This document shows, piece by piece, positions 18,301 to 27,290 of a DNA stretch of 64,000 bases. The translations under genes and the position numbers were made by a program. Position 1 is the first letter of the stretch. Every line of letters starts with the position of its first letter. This DNA comes from DAOPZJ01 sp964587625. GTDB lineage: Bacteria; Bacillota; Clostridia; Oscillospirales; JAKOTC01. The DNA lies in assembly GCA_964587625.1 (NCBI GenBank), contig CAZPLU010000003.1:1-64000 (forward strand). The letters are read 5' to 3'. Below the pieces are notes generated by a model. The model did not search any database. It saw only the letters and a program-made list of their open reading frames with translations, and had not been told where the DNA came from.

Positions 18301-19521
18301 ATGAAGCGCAGTAAAAAAATTTCCGCCGTCGTGACGGCGATATTATTATCCGCTTGCTTGATGTTTTCTCTCGGTGCGGACGCCATGCCCGAAGACGAAA
18401 TCCCCGACGATGTGGTCGTCACGGCGACAAGGCCGGACGCTGTACTCGATGCGCAGACGATAAAAGCGCCGTATGCGATTTTGATCGAGCCGACGACCGG
18501 GAAGGTTATTTTTGAAAAAAACGCCGATGAGCGGGTTGCGCCGGCTTCGGTGACAAAGATCATGTCGCTTTTGCTGGTGATGGAGGCGATTGAGCGCGGC
18601 GAGATCCGACTCGACGATCAAGTGGCCGCCAGCGAGCATGCCGCGAGCATGGGCGGCTCCCAGATTTGGCTTGAAGTCGGGGAGGTGATGTCGGTGAATG
18701 ACCTGCTGAAAGCCGTTGCGGTGGGCAGCGCGAACGACGCCACGGTTGCGCTTGCGGAGTTTATCGCCGGTTCCGAGGACGCCTTTGTGCGCATGATGAA
18801 CGCACGGGCGGCGGAACTCGATATGGTGAACACAAACTATATGAACGCCAGCGGCTTAGATGAGGATAATCACTACACCTCGGCGCGCGATACGGTAAAA
18901 GCCGCTTCTGAGCTGATCAAGCATCCGCTCATCATCAACTATTCCACGATCTGGATGGATACGCTGCGCGACGGAAAGACCGGGTTGGTCAACACCAATC
19001 GGCTGGTGCGGTTTTATAAGGGTATCACCGGATTAAAAACCGGCACGACCGACAAGGCGGGACATTGCCTGACGGCGACCGCGGAGCGAGACGGCTTGAA
19101 ACTGGTGGCGTCGGTATTCGGATCGACTTCCGGCGACGAACGGTTTTCGGCCGCGCGGACGCTCCTCGACTTCGGTTATGCAAACTATGTCGTTTTGACG
19201 CCCGCGCCGCCGCCCGAGGAAATCGTGCTGAGCGTCAAACGCGGCACCATCTCGGAAATCGTGATATCGGCAGGTGATATTCCGAACATCCTGCTTCAAA
19301 AGGGGGGTGAAAAAAATCTGGTCTATACAACTGAAGTGCCCGAACAACTGACTGCGCCGCTTAAAGAAGGCGAAACGGTGGGGCGGGTTGTCATCAGCGC
19401 CCAGAACGGAGAGCAGGTGGGCGAATATCCGCTTGTGGCATCGAAGTCGATCGACCGCTTGACTTTTTGGAGGGCGTTTGTCTTGTTGTTGAAACACTGC
19501 GCTTCGGTCGGATCGAAATAA
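18301..19521 (+). CDS. D-alanyl-D-alanine carboxypeptidase (DacF/PBP5 type)
   Basis: A low-molecular-mass penicillin-binding protein (S11 peptidase) that trims the terminal D-Ala from peptidoglycan stem peptides. The 406 residues begin with a signal sequence; LSAC at residues 16-19 could also serve as a lipobox. The three active-site motifs are clear: SVTK (83-86), SAN (143-145) and KTGTT (246-250). A C-terminal PBP5-like beta domain follows, and a last hydrophobic stretch (WRAFVLLL) could be an amphipathic membrane anchor. AGGTGATC precedes tandem ATGs; I took the second (18301) for spacing. Sporulation-linked DacF is possible given spmA-spmB in the window, but it is not adjacent to the spoIIA genes. 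Confidence 0.9.
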   Translation: MKRSKKISAVVTAILLSACLMFSLGADAMPEDEIPDDVVVTATRPDAVLDAQTIKAPYAILIEPTTGKVIFEKNADERVAPASVTKIMSLLLVMEAIERGEIRLDDQVAASEHAASMGGSQIWLEVGEVMSVNDLLKAVAVGSANDATVALAEFIAGSEDAFVRMMNARAAELDMVNTNYMNASGLDEDNHYTSARDTVKAASELIKHPLIINYSTIWMDTLRDGKTGLVNTNRLVRFYKGITGLKTGTTDKAGHCLTATAERDGLKLVASVFGSTSGDERFSAARTLLDFGYANYVVLTPAPPPEEIVLSVKRGTISEIVISAGDIPNILLQKGGEKNLVYTTEVPEQLTAPLKEGETVGRVVISAQNGEQVGEYPLVASKSIDRLTFWRAFVLLLKHCASVGSK

Positions 19522-19598
19522 AACCGAGACAAGGGAAAACGGATTGGAATCGGCTGACAAATATTTTACGGAGTAATCCCAAGACAGGCATATTTTAC

Positions 19599-19627
19599 TT
19601 GAATTCCTCACAGGACTATGGTATCAT
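19599..19627 (+). promoter_or_regulatory. Promoter of pgi
   Basis: TTGAAT (19599-19604), 17-base spacer, TATCAT (19622-19627), about 160 bases before the pgi start. Confidence 0.5.
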
Positions 19628-19787
19628 AAAGTTGCAGAATGAATCTTCTGCATGGCGGGCGAATGTCTCTTGAAACAGCGATATTCGATTCTGTAAATGG
19701 TACAAAATCCTGCTTGGGCGCGCGCCATTCTATCTTCATTTCGCCCGAGATTCACCGATAAGGAAAATTTACAAAGGTGGTTATCAG

Positions 19788-21086
19788 GTGTCTGTCAAAC
19801 TGGACGAACGGTTTTTAACGAATTTTATCAAAGCGCGCGAATATGCCGAAATGGCCGACCAAGCCGAGTCGGCACACCGGCTTTTAATGTCCCGAAAAGG
19901 TCCGGGCAGCGATTATTTGGGCTGGCTGGATTTGCCCGGGAACGATAATATAACCGAATTTGAACGCATCAAAACGGCGGCAAAGCGCATTCGCGCAATG
20001 TCCGGTGTTTTGGTCGTCATCGGCATCGGCGGATCTTATTTGGGCGCGAAAGCGGCCGTCGAGCTGCTGCGCGGCAGCCAATACAATTTATTCAGCAAAG
20101 ATATGCCGCAAATTTTTTTTGCCGGTTGCAACATCAGTTCGGACTACCTCAACGAACTCTTGAATTATTGCGCGGACAGAGAGCTCTGTGTCAATGTTGT
20201 CTCGAAATCGGGCACGACGATCGAGCCGGCCATCGCGTTTCGGGCGTTTGCGGATTTGATGAAAAAGAAATACGGGGCAAACGCAAAAGAGCGGATATTT
20301 GTCACCACCGATCAACTGCGGGGAAGCTTAAAAGCGCTTGCCGATCAAGAGGGCTACGAGACATTTGTGATCCCGGACGACATCGGCGGACGTTATTCCG
20401 TGCTGACGGCTCCCGGGCTGCTTCCGATGGCGGTCGCCGGCATCGACATCGACGCGGTGATGCGCGGTGCGGTCGGTGCCAAAAAAGAACTCTCCGAACC
20501 GAATCTCGAGTCGAACCCCTGTCTCAAATATGCGGCGATCCGCAACATGCTCTGCCGCAAGGGCTTCACCACCGAGATCCTGGTCGGATTCGAACCGGAT
20601 TTTGCGATGATGGGCGAGTGGTTCAAGCAGCTTTTCGGCGAGAGCGAAGGCAAGGACAACAAGGGCATTTTCCCCGCAAGCGCTGTTTTTTCCACCGACC
20701 TGCACTCGATGGGTCAATACATCCAGCAGGGTCGCAGAGACCTGTTTGAGACGGTTGTCTGGTTTTCGCAGCCGAAATCCGAATACCTCATCGGCTATTG
20801 CGAGGGGGACGCCGATGGTTTGAACTATCTCGAGGGCAAAGGGGTGTCCTATGTCAACCGCATGGCGATGGAGGGCACTTTGGCGGCGCACAACGACGGC
20901 GGCGTGCCCTGCGTGCTGCTCGAGTGCGATAAAATCGATGCCGCGAATTTCGGCTATATGGTCTATTTTTTTCAAAAGGCCTGCGGGCTCTCGGGATATC
21001 TGCTCGGTGTCAACCCGTTTGACCAACCGGGTGTGGAATTTTACAAAAAGAACATGCTTAGCTTATTGGGCAAACCCGCAAAATAA
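19788..21086 (+). CDS. pgi: Glucose-6-phosphate isomerase
   Basis: Interconverts glucose 6-phosphate and fructose 6-phosphate in glycolysis (EC 5.3.1.9). At 432 residues it belongs to the shorter Gram-positive form. Motifs are GIGGSYLGAKAAVE (79-92), VVSKSGTTIEPAIAFR with the phosphate-binding Ser/Thr, DIGGRYSVLTAPGLLP, and the late His/Lys active-site region. The start is a GTG after AAAGGTGG. The P-loop protein gene follows after 19 bases and is likely co-transcribed. Confidence 0.96.
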   Translation: MSVKLDERFLTNFIKAREYAEMADQAESAHRLLMSRKGPGSDYLGWLDLPGNDNITEFERIKTAAKRIRAMSGVLVVIGIGGSYLGAKAAVELLRGSQYNLFSKDMPQIFFAGCNISSDYLNELLNYCADRELCVNVVSKSGTTIEPAIAFRAFADLMKKKYGANAKERIFVTTDQLRGSLKALADQEGYETFVIPDDIGGRYSVLTAPGLLPMAVAGIDIDAVMRGAVGAKKELSEPNLESNPCLKYAAIRNMLCRKGFTTEILVGFEPDFAMMGEWFKQLFGESEGKDNKGIFPASAVFSTDLHSMGQYIQQGRRDLFETVVWFSQPKSEYLIGYCEGDADGLNYLEGKGVSYVNRMAMEGTLAAHNDGGVPCVLLECDKIDAANFGYMVYFFQKACGLSGYLLGVNPFDQPGVEFYKKNMLSLLGKPAK

Positions 21087-21105
21087 TTAAATGGAGGTAA
21101 CGCCA

Positions 21106-21513
21106 ATGTTGAAACTGATCGTCGGAAAAAAGGGTTCGGGCAAAACCAAACTTTTGATCGAAGGCGTCAACAGTGCCGCAAAAGAGAGCAAAGGCAATGT
21201 CGTATGCATCGAGAAAGGCATGAAACTTCGCTATGATCTCTCACTTTCGGTAAAACTGATCGATATCGAGGAATACCGGATAGACGGATACGGCGAATTG
21301 TACGGATTCCTTGCGGGTCTGACGGCCGGAAATTACGACATCACAGACGTCTATGTGGATGGGCTCTTTAAAATCTGTCCGCGCGATTACCAGGCGATGG
21401 AAAAATTCTTCGAAAAAGTCGCAAAGCTCACCGGTCCCCACGAGGTCAAGGTATACTTCACGGTATCGATGGATATCAACGAATTGCCCGAGCACGCAAA
21501 ACAGTATATATAA
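21106..21513 (+). CDS. Small P-loop ATP-binding protein
   Basis: A 135-residue protein starting MLKLIVGKKGSGKTK, a classic Walker A (residues 7-14). A Walker B-like hydrophobic strand ending in Asp (ITDVYVDGL) lies near residue 85. It is too small for a known kinase family, and I recognise it only as a P-loop protein conserved in Clostridia. I chose the ATG at 21106, because GGAGG lies eight bases upstream. An ATG at 21091 is in frame but would put that Shine-Dalgarno inside the gene. It follows pgi closely and ends at a good terminator. Confidence 0.75.
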   Translation: MLKLIVGKKGSGKTKLLIEGVNSAAKESKGNVVCIEKGMKLRYDLSLSVKLIDIEEYRIDGYGELYGFLAGLTAGNYDITDVYVDGLFKICPRDYQAMEKFFEKVAKLTGPHEVKVYFTVSMDINELPEHAKQYI

Positions 21514-21535
21514 CATTACATGATATTCAAAACCC

Positions 21536-21576
21536 GCCGGCGGCCGGATTTCTCCGACTGCCGGTTTTGTTTTTTT
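21536..21576 (+). terminator. Terminator after pgi/P-loop unit
   Basis: A CCGGC ... GCCGG hairpin with an inner CGGA/TCCG pair, followed by TTTTGTTTTTTT. It lies about 25 bases after the P-loop stop. Its T tract runs into the left inverted repeat of the IS remnant. Confidence 0.75.
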
Positions 21577-21873
21577 AAGGAACTTCTGATTAAAATTCAC
21601 GCTTCCCACATGACTGCTGGAGGAAAACGGTCTGAACAAGCTGTTCTTCGATGCCAGCAACCGCGCATGTTAAACACCGGACACATGATGAAGGGCGGCA
21701 CGATCGTAAACGCCACCATTATCAACGCGCCCAGTTCCACGAAGAATACGGAAAAAGCACGCGACCCCGAGATGCGTCCGACGAAAAAGGGCAATGAGTG
21801 GCGTTTCGGTATGAAGTGCCGAATTGGTGTGGATGCCTGCAGTGGGCGGGTTCATACGAGAGAGGTTCCTTAA
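21575..21873 (+). mobile_element. IS5-family remnant with terminal inverted repeats
   Basis: About 300 bases bounded by TTAAGGAACTTCT (21575-21587) and its imperfect inverse AGAGGTTCCTTAA (21861-21873). Inside is a fragment of an IS5-family-like transposase, so this is a decayed or internally deleted insertion sequence. Both ends survive, which would let a full-length relative mobilise it in trans. It lies between the pgi-unit terminator and the cas promoter. Confidence 0.75.
21614..21873 (+). pseudogene. Broken IS5-family transposase fragment
   Basis: Translation in one frame gives LLEENGLNKLFFDASNR, then a frameshift near 21660. The reading continues in another frame as LNTGHMMKGGTIVNATI, then NAPSSTKN, ARDPEMRPTKKGNEWRFGMK and IGVDACSG. 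These are hallmark segments of the middle of IS5-family DDE transposases (the first catalytic Asp region is in the GGTIVNATI block). The N-terminal half and the downstream DDE residues are missing, and the frame is broken, so it cannot be functional. Confidence 0.8.
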
Positions 21874-21889
21874 GCAGTAAAACGTTTTC

Positions 21890-21918
21890 TTGTAATTGGA
21901 TACAATATGTGGTACAAT
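21890..21918 (+). promoter_or_regulatory. Promoter of the cas operon
   Basis: TTGTAA (21890-21895), 17-base spacer, TACAAT (21913-21918). It begins 17 bases after the right end of the IS remnant and 130 bases before cas3. No other gene lies between. Confidence 0.65.
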
Positions 21919-22050
21919 CCTGTTAATGGGTATTGTTGAAGGGAGAAAAGAGACGTTTATCGGACAGCGGTAATGATATGATGAAAAATAAAATAGAGAC
22001 GGAAAAGGATTTTTTGGCCTAAAATAGAATATTTGCAAGGGGGATTTATT

Positions 22051-24481
22051 ATGAAACCGCATCCGGCGCATATCCGATTTGAAAACGGCGTTGAAATCAT
22101 CCAGACCGTCGCCGAGCATGCGCGCAAAGTCGCCGCATACTGCGCAAAAAACCTCGAAGGGATCGGACTGTCGTCTCTCGGTTATTTGATCGGTTTGCTG
22201 CATGACATCGGGAAGACAATTGAAAAATTCGCCGACTACATACGGCGGAGCGCCGCCGGCGAAAACGTCAGGCGCGGCAGCGTCAATCATACCTTCGCCG
22301 GTGTGATCTGGTTGTTTCTGCTGTTTCACGGCAAGGGTGATTCACTCACGGACGCGACTTGCGAGCTCATCGCTTATGCCGTCGGCGCGCACCACGGGCT
22401 GTTCGACTGTATCTCCCAGGAGGGGCGGGACGGCTTTTTGCACCGGCTCGAAAAGGACAGAGACGAGATCGCCTACGGCGAGGCGATTGAAAACTTCCAA
22501 AAGGAATGCGCCGATGAGACGGAAATCAGAACGCTTTTCGAGCAGGCGTGCCTGGAAGTACAACTCTGTTGGAAAAAGGTCATTGGGATGCCGGGCATCA
22601 AAAAATCCGCGCTGGGTTTTCAAGCCGGAATGCTGGCGCGGATGATTTTATCGGCGCTGATCGACGCGGACCGGCGGGACGCCGCGGAATTCGATCTGGG
22701 GGAAAGACAGCCGGAATTGCCCGAAGATCCGCGCCCGGTTTGGACATCCGCACTCGAACGGCTGGAGGACAAGCTGTCGCAATTTAAACCGGAGGGGAAT
22801 GAAAGCATTTATGAGGCGCGCCAAAAAATATCGCAAACGTGCAGGGATTTCCCCGCCCAAAACGGCGTCTACCGCTTGACGGTGCCGACCGGCTCGGGCA
22901 AGACCCTGTCGGCGCTGCGGTTTGCGCTTGCGCGGGGTTCGGAATCCCGACAAATTAAACGTATTTTTTACGTTGCGCCGCTTTTGAGCATTCTCGACCA
23001 AAACGCCGATGTCATTCGAAAATACGTCGGCAACGATGGGATGATATTGGAACACCATTCCAATCTCATAAATGAAGATGATCCCGGACAAGATGAGTTG
23101 CTCGAACAAGAGAAGCGGCGCAGAGAGTTGCTGTGCGAAAACTGGAACGCGCCGATCATCATTACGACCACCGTGCAGCTGTTGAACACGCTGTTCGACG
23201 CGAGGACAAGCTGCGTGCGGAGGATGCACGCGCTGTGCGGCAGCGTGCTGATCCTCGACGAAGTTCAGGCATTGCCGCAAAAGTTGATTTCCATGACCAA
23301 CGAGGCGCTGAATTTTTTTATCCGGCGTCTGCGGGGCGACCGTGGTGATGTGTTCGGCGACTCAACCCTGTTTCAACGAAACACAGCACCCGCTACGGTT
23401 GGCAGAACCTACGGACATCGTCTCGTATGATCCGGAATTATGGAAGATTTTCGAACGGGTGCGGGTGACAAATAAATATAGACCCGAAGGATATACCGCA
23501 GACCAAATCGCCGAATTCGCGTTTGACGCCATGCAGGGACGCGACAGTTTATTGCTGGTTTGCAACACCAAAAGACAGGCGCAAACACTGTTTAAATTGT
23601 TAAAAATGATGAACAAGAACGATGAAAATCAATTTTTATTGTTCCACCTTTCGGCGGGGATGTGCCCGCAGCACCGCCGGGACACCCTGATGCGGATCAA
23701 CGCAAATCTCCGTAAAAAACGGGTCGTCTGCGTCGCCACCCAACTGGTCGAGGCCGGCGTCGATTTTTCGTTCCAATGCGTAATCCGATTGATGGCAGGA
23801 CTGGACAACTTGGTACAAACAATCGGACGTTGCAACAGAAGCTGGGAATATAAATACCTGTGCGACGTTTATTTGATCAATCTCAGCGAAGAAAACTTGG
23901 GCCCGCTGGCGGAAATCAAGCGCGCTCAGGACGCGATGAGGAATACGCTGAACACCGTCGAGAAGCTGCCGGAGCAATACGGCAACCATCTGCTGTCAAG
24001 GGAATCCGTCGATTATTATTATCACTGCCTGTATGCCGGACAAAAAGTCGGCGCGTTCGATTATCCCGTGAAAGACAGAGAGACCCTGTTTGAAATGCTG
24101 TCTAAAAACGAGGAATCCGTCCGGCAGGCGAAAAACTCGGTTTGTAAATTTTTAAAACAGGCCTTTAAGACCGCCGGAGAAGAATTCGAGGTCTTTGGCG
24201 AGGCGACGACCGACGTGATCGTGCCGTATAACGCAGAAGCCGAAAAACTGATTGCCGACTTATATTCCGAACGGGCGGAACATGATTTAAAATTCCTGAA
24301 AGCGTTGTTGGAAAAAGCCAAGCCCTACACCGTCGCGCTCTACGTGTACCAATTGAGAGAATTGGGAGAGGCGGGCGGTCTGCATGCCGCTCAGGGTAAA
24401 CCGTTCATCACCGTTTTGCCGGGGTTTTACAACCGGGACACCGGCGTCGGTATTGATATGATTATAACGGAAAGGAGTTGA
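22051..24481 (+). pseudogene. cas3: Cas3 nuclease-helicase (type I-C), frameshifted
   Basis: Effector helicase-nuclease that degrades DNA recognised by Cascade. The N-terminal HD nuclease has His23, LLHDIGK (His51-Asp52) and GAHHGLFD; the helicase has VPTGSGKTLSALRFAL (about 277), LILDEVQALP (about 402), then CSATQP and QTIGRCNRSWE. The reading frame breaks near 23315: the first part runs on out of frame to 23430, while the true downstream part is open from before 23342 to 24481. Removing one T from the T7 run at 23313-23319 restores a continuous 809-residue Cas3 reading NFLSGVCGATVVMCSATQ. AAGGGGG precedes the ATG. As written, only the HD domain and the first half of the helicase would be made. 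The cause may be a real mutation or an assembly error. Confidence 0.9.
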
Positions 24482-24485
24482 GCGG

Positions 24486-25208
24486 ATGCATGACAACATC
24501 GTGACGTTTGAGGCGTACGGCGACTGGGCGCTGTTTTCCGATCCGATCACCCGCGTCGGGGGCGAGAAGTGTTCTTATCAAGTGCCGACTTACGAGGCGT
24601 TGAAGGGGATTCTTCACTCGGTCTATTGGAAACCCACTTTTACATGGGTAATCGACGCGGTTCGGATCATGAACAAGATCCAGACCGAGACCAAGGGAAT
24701 CCGGCCGATCAAGTATAACGGCGGAAACGACCTGTCGTATTACACCTATCTCAAGGACTGCCGCTACCAGGTCAGGGCGCATTTCGTCTGGAACGAGAAC
24801 CGCCCGGAACTGGCGGCCGACCGCGATGAAAACAAGCACCACAACGTCGCAAAACGCAAAATCGAAAAAGGGGGAAACCGGGATGTGTTCTTGGGCAGCC
24901 GGGAGTGTCAGGGGTATGTCGAACCGTGCGAATTCGGAAGCGGCGAAAGTTATTATCAGGGCAAGCCCGAAATGTCTTTCGGCCTGACGTACCACGGCAT
25001 CACCTATGCCGACGAGGCCTATGACGAAAAAACTGCGGGTCAGATGACCGTACGGTTCTGGTATCCGGTGATGAGAGACGGCGTGATCGAATTTGTCAAA
25101 CCGCAGGACTGTCCGGTCGTCAGGCCTGCCAGGGAGATGGAAATCAAACCGTTCGGAGAAGAATGCGGGAATTTTACCCCGCTGTCCGAGACAGGGGAGG
25201 CGAATTGA
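24486..25208 (+). CDS. cas5: Cas5c (Cas5d), crRNA-processing Cascade subunit
   Basis: In type I-C systems Cas5 replaces Cas6: it cleaves pre-crRNA in the repeat and stays bound to the 5' handle in Cascade. The 240 residues match Cas5c. The residues expected for catalysis by comparison with Bacillus halodurans Cas5c (Tyr46, Lys116, His117) are present one place later: Tyr47 in SVYWKP and Lys117-His118 in NKHHN. The N-terminal RAMP strand (VTFEAYGDWALFSDP) and PTYEALKGIL are typical. It begins four bases after cas3 and ends one base before cas8c, so it is translationally coupled. The array repeat, with its stem and ATTGAAAT end, suits this enzyme. Confidence 0.95.
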   Translation: MHDNIVTFEAYGDWALFSDPITRVGGEKCSYQVPTYEALKGILHSVYWKPTFTWVIDAVRIMNKIQTETKGIRPIKYNGGNDLSYYTYLKDCRYQVRAHFVWNENRPELAADRDENKHHNVAKRKIEKGGNRDVFLGSRECQGYVEPCEFGSGESYYQGKPEMSFGLTYHGITYADEAYDEKTAGQMTVRFWYPVMRDGVIEFVKPQDCPVVRPAREMEIKPFGEECGNFTPLSETGEAN

Positions 25209-25209
25209 G

Positions 25210-27249
25210 ATGGGCTGGATGCAGAGATGTCTTGAGACCTATGAAAACAACGCCCATATGGTCGGGAAAATCGTCGAAGGCAAAGAGCCCCTCGCGCCGA
25301 TGTTCTTCATCACGCAGAAGGCGCAGATCGAGGTCACGCTGACCGAGGAAGGGCGGTTTTACGGCGCCGCGCGGGTTTCAAAAGAGGACGAGAGAACCTT
25401 GATTCCCGCAACTGAGGATTCAGGAAGCCGGAGCAGCAATACCGCCGCCCACCCTTTGTGCGATCAATTGCAATATATCGCATTGGGAAACGAGACCTAT
25501 TCCGGTTGCAAAGCGTATCATGAGAAATATGAGAAGTATTTGCAAGAATTGGCCGCGTGGGCGCAATCTCCGCAATCGCATTATATCGTTTGGGCGGTTT
25601 ACCGGTATTGTCTCGGCGGGACGATGATTTCCGATCTGACGGCTGCGAAGATCATAACGGTCGATGAAACCGGCAAGCTGCGCGCGGATAAGATCAACGG
25701 GGCGGAATACGAAAAATGTTTGGTGCGTTGGCGGGTACTGAAAGCCGGATATACCGGCGGGGCGGCTTGGATCGACGAAACGCTTTTTGAAGCTTATCGG
25801 GATTATCGTTTTGCGCAGGCGGATCACATCGAAAAAACCGTATGCTATGTCAAAGGCGAACTTGCGACTCCGGCTAAAAAGCATCCGAAGGGAACCATCC
25901 GAAATACTTACGGAGCCATTTTGATTTCGGCGAACGACAGTGAAAATTTCACTTATCGCGGTCGGTTCGACACCCCGGAGCAGGCCTATTCGGTGGGTTT
26001 GGAAACTACGCAGAAAGCCCACGCCGCGCTGCGCTGGCTGGTGGAAAATCAAGGCGCGAATTACGGCGGTAGGACTTTTATCTGTTTTAACCCCAAGGGC
26101 AAGGAAGTGCCGAAGCCGGATCCCGGAAGCATGGACGAGGGCGTCGAGGACGATCCGCAGACCGCTCCGCTGACGATGCCGGAATATCAAAAGAAAATCG
26201 AAAAAGCGTTAGCCGGATACCGCGAGGATTTGGGGGATAACGAGGACGTCGTGTTGATCTCGCTCGACGCGGCGACGACCGGGCGGCTGTCGGTCACCTA
26301 TTACAACGAGTTGAAATCGTCGGATTTCCTCGACCGGCTGCAAAACTGGTACAAAAGTTGCTGCTGGTACCGGACGCGGTTTACCCCCGAAAAAAAACCG
26401 TACTTTGAAATTTACACGCCGGGCGCCAAATCCATCGTCAACGCGGCGTTCGGAACCGAACAGGGCGGGTTGCTGAAGTCCGACGACAAGGTGGTGCGCG
26501 AGCAGGCGCAGCGGCTTTTGCACTGCGTGATCGACGAGCAGCCGGTGCCGTATGACATCGTGCGCGCGCTGGTTCACCGCGCTTCAATGCCGCAAGCATA
26601 TCACCGCAAAAATCACAATAGAGTTCTTTCGATAACTTGCGCGTTATTGCGAAAATATCGAAACGATAAAAGTAAAGGAGATGAAGAGACTTTGCAACTT
26701 GATTATAATAAAACAGAGCGGAGTTATTTGTTTGGCAGGTTGCTGGCGGTCGCAGAGGAAGCGGAATATCGTACTTACACGAAAAAGGAAAAAAAGCAAC
26801 GACAAACAAATGCCGTTAAAATCTGGTCAGCATTCGTGCGCCACCCCTTTTACAGTTGGGAATTATTAAAAAGATCTTTAAATCCATATTATGCGAAATT
26901 AAGATATGGAACAAGATTGCACTACGAAAAAATTATCAAAGAAATAGTTTCCAAATTCAGGGATGAAGATGAAGATAAATTAAACAGACCACTAGATGAA
27001 ATCTATCTTCTTGGTTATTACTTGCAAAAAATCGAACTGAACAAAAATCCAACCAATTCAGAAAAGGTTCCAAATAAAACATTAAAAAAAGACAACGAAG
27101 ACAACGAAAACAACGAGGGTAACGAAGACAACGAGGGTAACGAAGACAATGAAGATGACGAAGATGACGAAGATGACGAAGATGACGAAGATAACGAGGG
27201 TAACGAAGACAATGAAGATGACAAGGATGACGAAGACAACGAGGATTGA
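25210..27249 (+). CDS. cas8c: Cas8c (Csd1), Cascade large subunit, with acidic tail
   Basis: Large subunit of type I-C Cascade, responsible for PAM recognition. It starts MGWMQRCLETYENNAHMVGK, one base after cas5, and has 679 residues. Csd1 features include GAILISANDSENFTYRGRF, a conserved block near residue 240, and LALDAATTGRLS-like VLISLDAATTGRLSVTYYN near 345. An in-frame ATG at 25093 would overlap cas5 and does not look like Csd1. From about residue 628 to the end the protein is only Asp, Glu, Asn, Gly and Lys in short repeats (27091-27246), which I do not know from other Csd1 proteins. From about 26590 on the gene is visibly more A+T-rich than its 5' part. Confidence 0.93.
   Translation: MGWMQRCLETYENNAHMVGKIVEGKEPLAPMFFITQKAQIEVTLTEEGRFYGAARVSKEDERTLIPATEDSGSRSSNTAAHPLCDQLQYIALGNETYSGCKAYHEKYEKYLQELAAWAQSPQSHYIVWAVYRYCLGGTMISDLTAAKIITVDETGKLRADKINGAEYEKCLVRWRVLKAGYTGGAAWIDETLFEAYRDYRFAQADHIEKTVCYVKGELATPAKKHPKGTIRNTYGAILISANDSENFTYRGRFDTPEQAYSVGLETTQKAHAALRWLVENQGANYGGRTFICFNPKGKEVPKPDPGSMDEGVEDDPQTAPLTMPEYQKKIEKALAGYREDLGDNEDVVLISLDAATTGRLSVTYYNELKSSDFLDRLQNWYKSCCWYRTRFTPEKKPYFEIYTPGAKSIVNAAFGTEQGGLLKSDDKVVREQAQRLLHCVIDEQPVPYDIVRALVHRASMPQAYHRKNHNRVLSITCALLRKYRNDKSKGDEETLQLDYNKTERSYLFGRLLAVAEEAEYRTYTKKEKKQRQTNAVKIWSAFVRHPFYSWELLKRSLNPYYAKLRYGTRLHYEKIIKEIVSKFRDEDEDKLNRPLDEIYLLGYYLQKIELNKNPTNSEKVPNKTLKKDNEDNENNEGNEDNEGNEDNEDDEDDEDDEDDEDNEGNEDNEDDKDDEDNED
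27091..27246 (+). repeat. In-frame short tandem repeat coding the acidic Cas8c tail
   Basis: Degenerate tandem units of 6 and 9 bases (GAAGAT GAC, AACGAAGAC, AACGAGGGT and variants) fill the last 150 bases of cas8c. They encode runs such as NEDNEDDEDDEDD. All visible units are multiples of three, so copy-number change would lengthen or shorten the tail without a frameshift. The complementary strand reads as a serine-rich shadow frame, which is not a gene. Confidence 0.8.
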
Positions 27250-27290
27250 ATTCTTGGTTCTATACTGAAAAAAATGAGGAGGAAAACATC

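Noticed and set aside
23313..23319. Programmed slippage as the explanation for the cas3 frame change
   Set aside because: Seven T is short for efficient transcriptional slippage, there is no stimulatory structure I can see, and related Cas3 genes are not known to use it. A simple indel or assembly error is more likely.
27018..27239. Serine-rich ORF opposite the cas8c tail
   Set aside because: It is only the complement of the acidic tandem repeat; low complexity and no start signals.
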